A DNA stretch of 52,334 bases from positions 1-52,334 of the forward strand of contig JAPKHC010000047.1 in the NCBI GenBank assembly GCA_026647215.1. Direction: 5' to 3'. This document shows positions 13,505 to 20,576 of this stretch, one piece after another. The notes beneath the pieces were generated by a model. It had not been told where the DNA came from and did no database searches. It was given only the letters and a program-made list of their open reading frames with translations. Origin of the DNA: F1-120-MAGs118 sp013360535. Its GTDB lineage: Bacteria > Planctomycetota > UBA1135 > GCA-002686595. Both the position numbers and the translations under genes were made by a program. The stretch's first letter is position 1, and every line of letters starts with the position of its first letter.

Positions 13505-14746
13505 ATGAATGTCCTGCGAATGTTCGTGCGCTTCGTCACCGGAAGCATCCGCATCGTCACGCGCGGCAACGCGCTGTACTGGACGTGGATCACCGCGCTG
13601 CTCGCGATGATCGCGGCCGGCGTCGTCGCGTGCCTGCACCAGTTCGACGAGGGCCTGCAGACGACCAGCATGCGCGATCAGGTGTCGTGGGCCTTCTACA
13701 TCGGCAACTTCACGTTCCTCGTGGGCGTGGCGGCGGCGGCGGTGCTGCTCGTGATCCCCGCCTACGTCTACCAGTGGAAGCCGATCAAGGAGGTCGCGAT
13801 CCTCGGCGAGCTGCTCGCCATCTCGGCCATCTCGATGTGCGGCCTGTTCGTGTTCGTCGACGTCGGCAGCCCGCTCAACCTGATGCACCTCGTGCCCGGC
13901 ATCGGTCGGCTCAACCTGCCGAACTCGCTGCTCGCGTGGGACGTGATCGTGCTCAACGGCTACCTCGTGCTCAACTTCACGATCGTAACGTACCTGCTGT
14001 TCTCGCTGTACCGCGGCACGTCGCCGAACCACCGCATCTTCACGCCGCTCGTGCTGTTCTCGATCCCGGCCGCGATCGGCATCCACACCGTCACGGCCTT
14101 CCTCTACAACGGCCTCGCGGCGCGCCCGTTCTGGAACTCGGCCATCCTCGCGCCGCGCTTCATCGCGTCGGCCCTGTGCTCGGGCCCCGCGGTGCTGCTC
14201 GTGCTGATGATGCTGCTGCGGCGCTTCACGCGCTTCGAGATCACCGACACGGCGATCTGGAAGATCGCCGAGCTGATGGCCTACGCCATGGGCTTCAACC
14301 TGTTCCTGCTCGGCGCCGAGGTGTTCAAGGAGTTCTATTCGAACACCGAGCACGTCGTGCACGCGCGCTACATGTTCCTCGGCCTCGGCGAGCACAAGGC
14401 GCTCCCGCCCTACCTGTGGACGGCGGTGGCCTGCTCGGTGATCGCGTTCCTGCTGTTCCTCGTGCCGAAGACGCGCAAGAACCCGGTCACGCTCGTGATC
14501 GGATGCGTGCTGATCTACGCGGGCGTGTACATCGAGAAGGGCATGGGCCTCGTGATCCCGGGCATGACGCCGGACACGCTGGGCGAGATCTACGAGTACG
14601 TCCCGTCGACGACGGAAGTGGTCGTCTCGCTGGGCGTGTTCTCGGTCGGCTTCCTGCTCTTCACGCTGATGGTGAAGGTCGCGACGCCGATCATGCTGGG
14701 CGAGTTCCGCGACATCGCCGCGCCCAAGGGCGAAGTCGCGCACTGA
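13505..14746 (+). CDS. nrfD: NrfD/PsrC-type integral membrane quinone-interacting subunit
   Basis: The 413-residue protein has about ten hydrophobic helices and an NrfD-family layout. Helices include LYWTWITALLAMIAAGVVA, WAFYIGNFTFLVGVAAAAV, ILGELLAISAISMCGLFVFV and VLNGYLVLNFTIVTYLLFSL, and further helices run to the C-terminus. NrfD-type subunits oxidise or reduce menaquinone without heme and pass electrons to an FeS partner. A GGAGC sequence lies 9 bases before the ATG. It is the last gene of the tetraheme/4Fe-4S/NrfD operon. No NrfA, PsrA or other catalytic gene is present in the window, so a specific substrate cannot be given; it may couple the quinone pool to the multiheme network. Confidence 0.93.
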   Translation: MNVLRMFVRFVTGSIRIVTRGNALYWTWITALLAMIAAGVVACLHQFDEGLQTTSMRDQVSWAFYIGNFTFLVGVAAAAVLLVIPAYVYQWKPIKEVAILGELLAISAISMCGLFVFVDVGSPLNLMHLVPGIGRLNLPNSLLAWDVIVLNGYLVLNFTIVTYLLFSLYRGTSPNHRIFTPLVLFSIPAAIGIHTVTAFLYNGLAARPFWNSAILAPRFIASALCSGPAVLLVLMMLLRRFTRFEITDTAIWKIAELMAYAMGFNLFLLGAEVFKEFYSNTEHVVHARYMFLGLGEHKALPPYLWTAVACSVIAFLLFLVPKTRKNPVTLVIGCVLIYAGVYIEKGMGLVIPGMTPDTLGEIYEYVPSTTEVVVSLGVFSVGFLLFTLMVKVATPIMLGEFRDIAAPKGEVAH

Positions 14747-14791
14747 CGCCACGCCGCGGGGAGGCACGTTCGCCCCCCGCTCGGTATCCTC

Positions 14792-14835
14792 CTCCGCCGC
14801 GCGCCGGAACCCCGGTGCGCGGCGGAGACCCTTTT
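14792..14835 (+). terminator. Strong hairpin with T run; also covers the next gene's ribosome-binding site
   Basis: CTCCGCCGCGC (14792-14802) pairs with GCGCGGCGGAG (14817-14827), with further pairs inside. TTTT follows at 14832-14835, directly before the ATG at 14837. It can end transcription of the NrfD operon. The only Shine-Dalgarno-like sequence of the protease gene (GGCGGAG) is inside the right arm, so the same hairpin could also block translation of that gene. Confidence 0.65.
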
Positions 14836-14836
14836 C

Positions 14837-17614
14837 ATGCGCACACGAATCGGACTGACCCTTCTCGCTTCGATCCTGACCCTTGTTTCCTGCGGCGGCG
14901 GTGGTGGCGGCGGCGGGAGCAACGTGCCGCCGACCCTCGAGGGCACGCTGCTGTTCGTGCCGGAGACGGTGCCGCTCACGAGCGTGACGAACACGCCGGC
15001 GCTGGGCGAGTCGGGGGCGCGGATCGCGCTCGGCAGTGCGGAACGGCGACGCCTGCAGGGGGAGCTGGTCGGCGGGCGCGACCTCGTGCGGCTGCGCACG
15101 CAGGAGCGCGTCGAGGTGACGGCGCGGCTCGTCGCGCAGGGCCGCGCGAGCGCGGCGCATCAGGATCCGGTGTCGCTCGCCGTCGGTCGGCCCGCGAGGG
15201 AGTTGCGCTTCCTGGCGCGCGGTCCGGTCGACCTCATCGTGCACGGCGACGACGGGGCGTACACGCTCGAGCTCGCGACGCGCACGCTCGACACGGCGCC
15301 GCTCGAGGGTGCGCTCGGCACGTTCCTCGTCGGCGACAGGCTCACGCTGCAGGCGACCGCAGGCGCCAAGGCGGAACTCTCGTGCGCGCAGGCGCTCGAG
15401 CTCGTGGTGAAGTCGGACGTCGGGCTGGTCGCGCTCGATGCGGACGGCCGGGCGCTCGCGCGCCTCGACACGAACGGCGGCGAGGCGCGCATCGAGACGG
15501 CGACGCTGCAGCGGATCGTGCTCGTCGCCGACGGCGAAGGGCGTGTCGAGCTCGAGGCGCAGCCGGCGGCGCTCGTGCGGCCGGTCGCGCGTGTCGCCAA
15601 CGCCGAGGCCGAGCGCGTGGCGTTTGGACTCGAGGCGCAGGCTCAGCTCGCGGGCGAGGTGACGGCGGAGTTCGTCCCGGGCGAGCTGCTCGTGCGAGTT
15701 CGCGAGGAGTCGAAGGTCACGCCGGAGATCACGTCGCGCGGCGGCAACCTCGCGCAGCGCATCCCCGAGACGAGCGAGCTCGTCGCGCTCCCGCTCGAGG
15801 AGTCGCTCGACCTCGCCGAGGCGCGGCGCACGACGCTCGCGCTGATCGCGGCCTTCGAGGCGAGCCCCGAGGTCGAGTTCGCGGAGCCCAACTACATCCG
15901 TCGCGCGCTCGGCGGCGGCACCGTCACGCCGAACGACACGTTCTACCAGTACCAGTGGCACTACCCGCTGATGAAGCTGCCCGAGGCGTGGTCGATCACG
16001 ACCGGCAACTCCAACGTGATCGTCGCGGTCATCGACACGGGCTCGCGTTCGCACCCCGACCTCAACGCGAACACGATCTCCGGCTACGACTTCATCTCCG
16101 ATCCGGCGAACGCCGGGGACGGCGGTGGCATCGACGCCGATCCGACCGACGTCGGTGATGGCACGGCGCTCAACCCCTCGAGCTTCCACGGCACGCACGT
16201 CGCGGGCACGATCGGCGCCGTCTCGAACAACGGTTCGGGCGTCGCAGGCGTCTGCTGGGATGTGTCGCTGATGCACTTGCGCGTGCTGGGCCTGCAGGGT
16301 GGCACCGACGCGGACATCGCGCAGTCGCTGCGTTACGCGGCGCGGCTCTCGAACAGCTCGGGCACGCTGCCGACGGCGAAGGCCAACGTGATCAACATGA
16401 GCCTCGGCGGCCCCGGCTCGTCGAGCACGATGCAGACCACGATCACCGCCGTGCGCAACGCAGGCTGCGTGATCATCGCGGCCGCGGGCAACAACAACTC
16501 GAGCCAGCTCTTCTACCCCGCGAGCTACAACGGCGTGGTCTCGGTCTCGGCCGTCGACCTCAATGCGCAGAAGGCGCCTTACTCGAACTTCGGCACGATG
16601 GTCGACGTCGCGGCGCCCGGTGGCGACGTGTCGCGCGACCTGAACGGCGACGGTTACTCCGACGGCGTGCTCTCGACGCTGGTCGACGAGAACAACGCCT
16701 ACGCGCCCAACTTCGTGTTCTATCAGGGCACGTCGATGGCGAGCCCGCACGTCGCCGGCCTCGCGGCGCTGATGCTGGCTGTCGATCCGACGCTGACCGT
16801 CAGCGAGATCGAGACGATCCTCACGACGACGACCATCGACCTCGGAGCCGCCGGTCGCGACGACATCTTTGGCCACGGGCTCGTGCAGGCCGACCGCGCG
16901 CTGCTCGCGGCGAGCAATTCGACGCCGCCGACGCCGGTGATTGCCGCCAGCCCGACGAACCTCGTGTTCGGCACGGCCACGACGCAGCTGACCGTGCTCA
17001 TCTCGAACGCGGGCGGTGGTTCGCTCGACGTCGGCACGCCGGTCTTCAACGGTGCGACCAACTTCGTCTCGAACCTCCAGACGGTTCCCGCGACGGGCGC
17101 CACCGACGTGTCGGCCGTGATCGTCACGATCGACCGCACGGGCCTCGCCGATGGCGACTACTCGGGCACGCTCCAGATCCCGAGCAACGGCGGGACGGCG
17201 CAGGTCGCTGTGTCGATGACCGTCGCGACGCCGGTGCCGCCGGTGAACGTCGTGCTGTATGTGCTGCTCGTCGACCTCAACGATCCGCTGGGGCCGACCG
17301 CCATCGCGCAGACGACCGCCAACCCGTCGACGAGCCTCGACTGGCAGATGCTCGACGACGGCTTCGGCACGGCGATCCCCGAGGGCAACTACGTGATCCT
17401 GTGCGGCTCCGACGACGACAACGACGGCTTCGTGTTCGGCGCTGGCGACATCTACACCGGCGGGTGGCCGACGCTGAACGAGCTCGTCGAGTTCCCGCTC
17501 TCCAATGGTGACGCGCTCACGGGCCTCGACTTCGCGGTGACGCCGTCGACGACGACGCTCGCGCCGTCGCGGTTGCGCAACCTCAAGCTGAAGGGCACGG
17601 TCGTCGTCGACTGA
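14837..17614 (+). CDS. Subtilisin-family (S8) serine protease lipoprotein
   Basis: The 925-residue protein has a lipoprotein signal (ILTLVSC followed by a glycine run), a ~370-residue N-terminal region ending in an inhibitor-like propeptide (SELVALPLEESLDLAEARR, VEFAEPNYIRR), and an S8 catalytic domain. The catalytic triad is D400 (VIDTGSRSHPD), H451 (FHGTHVAGTIG) and S633 (GTSMASPHVAG), with the oxyanion Asn in AAAGNNN. The C-terminal ~260 residues are beta-rich repeats of Ig-like character. It is expected to be attached to a membrane surface and to degrade extracellular or periplasmic proteins. It converges with the PrcB-like lipoprotein gene; a bidirectional terminator separates them. The start is fixed by the lipoprotein signal. 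Confidence 0.93.
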   Translation: MRTRIGLTLLASILTLVSCGGGGGGGGSNVPPTLEGTLLFVPETVPLTSVTNTPALGESGARIALGSAERRRLQGELVGGRDLVRLRTQERVEVTARLVAQGRASAAHQDPVSLAVGRPARELRFLARGPVDLIVHGDDGAYTLELATRTLDTAPLEGALGTFLVGDRLTLQATAGAKAELSCAQALELVVKSDVGLVALDADGRALARLDTNGGEARIETATLQRIVLVADGEGRVELEAQPAALVRPVARVANAEAERVAFGLEAQAQLAGEVTAEFVPGELLVRVREESKVTPEITSRGGNLAQRIPETSELVALPLEESLDLAEARRTTLALIAAFEASPEVEFAEPNYIRRALGGGTVTPNDTFYQYQWHYPLMKLPEAWSITTGNSNVIVAVIDTGSRSHPDLNANTISGYDFISDPANAGDGGGIDADPTDVGDGTALNPSSFHGTHVAGTIGAVSNNGSGVAGVCWDVSLMHLRVLGLQGGTDADIAQSLRYAARLSNSSGTLPTAKANVINMSLGGPGSSSTMQTTITAVRNAGCVIIAAAGNNNSSQLFYPASYNGVVSVSAVDLNAQKAPYSNFGTMVDVAAPGGDVSRDLNGDGYSDGVLSTLVDENNAYAPNFVFYQGTSMASPHVAGLAALMLAVDPTLTVSEIETILTTTTIDLGAAGRDDIFGHGLVQADRALLAASNSTPPTPVIAASPTNLVFGTATTQLTVLISNAGGGSLDVGTPVFNGATNFVSNLQTVPATGATDVSAVIVTIDRTGLADGDYSGTLQIPSNGGTAQVAVSMTVATPVPPVNVVLYVLLVDLNDPLGPTAIAQTTANPSTSLDWQMLDDGFGTAIPEGNYVILCGSDDDNDGFVFGAGDIYTGGWPTLNELVEFPLSNGDALTGLDFAVTPSTTTLAPSRLRNLKLKGTVVVD

Positions 17615-17622
17615 CGCACGAC

Positions 17623-17691
17623 GCCTGCGCGAACGCCGACGGGGAGCTGCGACTGCGGATCGCTGCTCCCCGTCGACCTTTCCGCGCAGGC
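17623..17691. terminator. Bidirectional nested terminator between convergent genes
   Basis: Inner arms CGACGGGGAGC (17637-17647) and GCTCCCCGTCG (17665-17675) form an 11-bp stem. Outer arms GCCTGCGCG (17623-17631) and CGCGCAGGC (17683-17691) form a second, 9-bp stem. It lies between the stops of the subtilase gene and the PrcB-like gene. Confidence 0.75.
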
Positions 17692-17695
17692 TCGC

Positions 17696-18142
17696 TCAGT
17701 GCAGCACGCGCAGCACCAGCTCCGAGCCGGTGCGCGGCACGAGCACGATCTCGTAGGGACTGGAAACGACCTGCGCCTGCAGGGAACCCGCCGCGGGAGC
17801 GCTCTCGCGCGCCTCGACGATCAGCTGGCTGCCCTCGGGATGCACGCGCTGCACGGAGAGCGCGTACCCCGCGCTCGGACGGCTGCCGCCGGAGGCGAAC
17901 ACGACGAGGTAGCTCGAGAAGTCGACCGCCGGAAGCGCGGGCGCGGGCATCAGCACGCGCGCGTGGTCGGCCCACAGGGCCTTCCAGCTCGCCGCATCCC
18001 GCGCGACGTGCGCACCGGGCGACGTGATGCCGCTCAGCGTGCCCCGCGACACGCTGATGAACGGCGTGTCGGCGGGCTCGACGGGTGCACTGGCGCAGGC
18101 AGCGAGCGGGAGGAGCGTGGCGACGAGCAGGGAGATCTTCAT
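17696..18142 (-). CDS. PrcB-like lipoprotein (protease complex subunit family)
   Basis: The 148-residue protein has a lipoprotein signal (MKISLLVATLLPLAAC). The body resembles the PrcB C-terminal domain: SWKALWADHARVL, then VDFSSYLVVFASGGSRPSAGY and LIVEARESAPAAGS, ending YEIVLVPRTG. PrcB was described as a component of the Treponema denticola dentilisin complex, whose catalytic subunit is a subtilisin-like protease. Here a subtilase lipoprotein gene is the convergent neighbour, which makes a functional pairing plausible but unproven. The domain is also common in lipoproteins with no known partner. Confidence 0.7.
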   Translation of the reverse strand: MKISLLVATLLPLAACASAPVEPADTPFISVSRGTLSGITSPGAHVARDAASWKALWADHARVLMPAPALPAVDFSSYLVVFASGGSRPSAGYALSVQRVHPEGSQLIVEARESAPAAGSLQAQVVSSPYEIVLVPRTGSELVLRVLH

Positions 18143-18201
18143 GCGTTCCGCCCAGCGTAGCCGCCCGCGCGCGAGCCGTTCCAGAGGTGCGTGTCCAAGG
18201 G

Positions 18202-18236
18202 CGCGGGCGCCGCTCCGCCGAGGAGCGACGCCCGCG
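18202..18236 (-). terminator. Hairpin terminator of the cytochrome operon
   Basis: CGCGGGCG (18202-18209) pairs with CGCCCGCG (18229-18236), and CGCTCC pairs with GGAGCG inside it, separated by single mismatched bases, with a 5-base loop. It follows the stop at 18263 of the minus-strand operon. No good T run follows, so efficiency is uncertain. Confidence 0.6.
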
Positions 18237-18262
18237 GAGGCCTGACGGCCAGGCCAACCCTC

Positions 18263-20533
18263 TCAGGAGTGCGGTGCGCGCGGCGGCAGACCGACGGCGG
18301 CCGGCTCGGGCTTGCGCGCCTTGGGAGCATTCGGCGCAGGTGCGCCGTTGGCTGCGGCCTCGGCCGCACGCGCGGCGCGACGGCGCTCGAGGATCGCGAG
18401 GTACTCGCCCGGGTGGTGGTGGCGCAGCTCCTCACGCGTCATCTTGCCGTGGAACCAGACGCCGTTCTTGAGGAACGAGCCCGGCCGCATCTGCACGTGG
18501 TACATGTGCCAGATGATGATCGCGAGGAACGCGAGCGTGGCCTCGAAGCCGTGCACGACGCGGCTGACGTCGAAGGTCCAGCTCGGCATCCAGTCGAGGA
18601 ACCAGTCGGGGCGCCAGAGGATGAAGCCGGTGGCGATCATCACGATGTTGCCCCACACCACCGCGCCGTACTCGAGCTTCTCGACGAGGCCGTAGCGGCC
18701 GCGGCAAGGACGCTCGACGCCGGCGAGCTCCGGCCAGCGCGAGAAGATCGGGCGCAGGATCGCGCGGCGCTCGAGCCAGCGACCGATCCCGAGGTTGAAG
18801 TTCATCTCCTGCGCGAAGTCGAGCACATCGCGCGGGCGGAACATCATCGACCAGGCCCAGCGGCGCGCCTTCGGGCTCAGCGCGAGCACCGCGAGGTGCC
18901 ACAGCGAGAGCCCGATCAGCCCGACCGCGCCGACGCGGTGCAGCTGGCTGCGCAGCGCGTAGCCGCCCTCGAGGTCGATCACCGAGCGCATCAGCCCGAG
19001 GTCGTGCAGGAACACCGGCACGCCCGTGACGACGAGGAGCAGGAACGAGCTCACCAGTACCGCGTGCTGGAACCGCCCGTGCAGCGCCATGCGCATGAAC
19101 TTCTCGCCGGGCTTGACGAGCTGGTCCTCGTCCGGCCACTCGAGCGGGTCGACGTGGTGCGTCTCGTGCGGGCCCCACCCCATGGCGAGGCGCACGCGCC
19201 CGAACAGGTCGAACAGGATGAACAGCACGAACGCGCCGATCACCGCGACCACGAGCCAGGTGTAGATCGTCTTGACCCAGTAGGGCACCGGGTTCGACGC
19301 CGCGTCGATCGTCGAGTGCACCGGCACGCGCGCGAAGGCGGCGCTCGCGTTCGAGTGGCAGGCTCCGCAGGTCTGGTCGAGGTTGGCGACGTGGATCGGC
19401 GAGCGCGCGTCGTCGGACGGGAAGATGTCGTGGAAGCCGTGGCAAGAGGCGCAGTTGGCCGCGCCCTCGGCGCCGAGCGAGCTCGCGATGCCGTGGTAGG
19501 AAGTGCCCCAGCTCGCGCGCACACCGCTCTTCAGGCCGTGCGACTTCGCGAACTCGTCGTCGCCGTGGCAGCGCGCGCAGGTCTCCGCGACGAGCTTGGG
19601 CGAGACGTTGGAGGCCGCGCTCTTCGTCGAGGAAATGCCGTGTTCGCTGTGGCAGTCCGTGCAGACCGGCACGTCGGCGGAGCCGGTCTTGAAGGCCTCG
19701 CCGTGCACGCCCTCGAGGTAGGTCTCGAGGATCCCGACGTGGCAGGTTCCACAGGTGTTGGGGATGTTGCGCCGCGCGACGTCCGAGCGGGGATCGCTGG
19801 CGGGAAGCACGTCGTGACCGCCGTGGCAAGAGGCACAGGTCGCCGAGACGATGAGCCCATCCTTGCGGAGCGCGCGCCCGTGCACGCCGGTCTCGTACAG
19901 CTCGATGCGCTCGCCACCGGGCGCGCTTTTCCCCGCCTGCTCGCTCGGGCTGTGGCAATTCTCGCAGGTCTCGGGCAGGTTGAGCGGATAGATCGGCGAG
20001 CGCCGGTCCGTCTTCGGGACGATCGTGTGCGAGCCATGGCACTCGACGCAACCCGGCGCGTCACCCTTGCCCGCCGCCAGCGCCGCGTGGTGCGCCGAGC
20101 CTTTCCATTCCTCGCCCGCGGGCTCGTGGCACTTCGTGCAGGCCTCGCTGAAGGCCTGCGTGCGCTCGAGCGCCGTGCGCGTCTCGAGCAGCGGCTGGAA
20201 GTGCGGAACGCCGTGGCAGCCCTTGCAGTCGCGGTGCACGCCGGCCTTGGCCGCCGTCACCTGATCGGCATGGCAGGCCGCGCAGGACACTTTGGCGAGC
20301 TTCTCGGGGTGGTCGCTCTCCTCCTCGGGGTCCCAGGAGAGCAGGTCGACGTGGCACTCCGTGCAGGAGAGCTCCGCGTGCGACGAACGCACCGCCGGAT
20401 CGGCCTTCACCTCCGCGTGGCACAGCTGGCAGAGCTTGTCTTCCACCTGCGCACGGGCCGGCGTGCCGGCGCCGAGGTTGGCGAGCACGACGAGGAACGG
20501 GACGAGCCACCGTACTCCGTGGAGGAGCTTCAT
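18263..20533 (-). CDS. 13-heme cytochrome c fused to a b-type membrane domain (CbcL-like)
   Basis: The 756-residue protein starts with a signal peptide (VPFLVVLANLGAGTPARAQ). It has 13 CXXCH sites in the first ~410 residues, then about five membrane helices with conserved histidines (FQHAVLVSSFLLLVV, LHRVGAVGLIGLSLWHL, VVHGFEATLAFLAIIIWHMYH), as in HydC/FdnI or cytochrome b561-type diheme domains. Geobacter CbcL has the same plan (nine c hemes plus this b-type domain) and is a menaquinol oxidase for low-potential metal reduction; the assignment here is by architecture. It would move electrons between quinone and the periplasm. It is the last gene of the minus-strand operon. The ATG at 20533 is chosen because it starts the signal peptide. 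The C-terminal tail is Ala/Pro-rich and cytoplasmic. Confidence 0.85.
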   Translation of the reverse strand: MKLLHGVRWLVPFLVVLANLGAGTPARAQVEDKLCQLCHAEVKADPAVRSSHAELSCTECHVDLLSWDPEEESDHPEKLAKVSCAACHADQVTAAKAGVHRDCKGCHGVPHFQPLLETRTALERTQAFSEACTKCHEPAGEEWKGSAHHAALAAGKGDAPGCVECHGSHTIVPKTDRRSPIYPLNLPETCENCHSPSEQAGKSAPGGERIELYETGVHGRALRKDGLIVSATCASCHGGHDVLPASDPRSDVARRNIPNTCGTCHVGILETYLEGVHGEAFKTGSADVPVCTDCHSEHGISSTKSAASNVSPKLVAETCARCHGDDEFAKSHGLKSGVRASWGTSYHGIASSLGAEGAANCASCHGFHDIFPSDDARSPIHVANLDQTCGACHSNASAAFARVPVHSTIDAASNPVPYWVKTIYTWLVVAVIGAFVLFILFDLFGRVRLAMGWGPHETHHVDPLEWPDEDQLVKPGEKFMRMALHGRFQHAVLVSSFLLLVVTGVPVFLHDLGLMRSVIDLEGGYALRSQLHRVGAVGLIGLSLWHLAVLALSPKARRWAWSMMFRPRDVLDFAQEMNFNLGIGRWLERRAILRPIFSRWPELAGVERPCRGRYGLVEKLEYGAVVWGNIVMIATGFILWRPDWFLDWMPSWTFDVSRVVHGFEATLAFLAIIIWHMYHVQMRPGSFLKNGVWFHGKMTREELRHHHPGEYLAILERRRAARAAEAAANGAPAPNAPKARKPEPAAVGLPPRAPHS

Positions 20534-20576
20534 GGCGAGGTCGCGCGCGGGAGCGCGCTCAGAGGGCCGGAGTCGA

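Noticed and set aside
12038..14746. Nitrite reductase (Nrf) operon
   Set aside because: NrfC- and NrfD-like subunits are present but the catalytic NrfA (with its CXXCK site) is absent; the module is better described as a quinone-cytochrome link.
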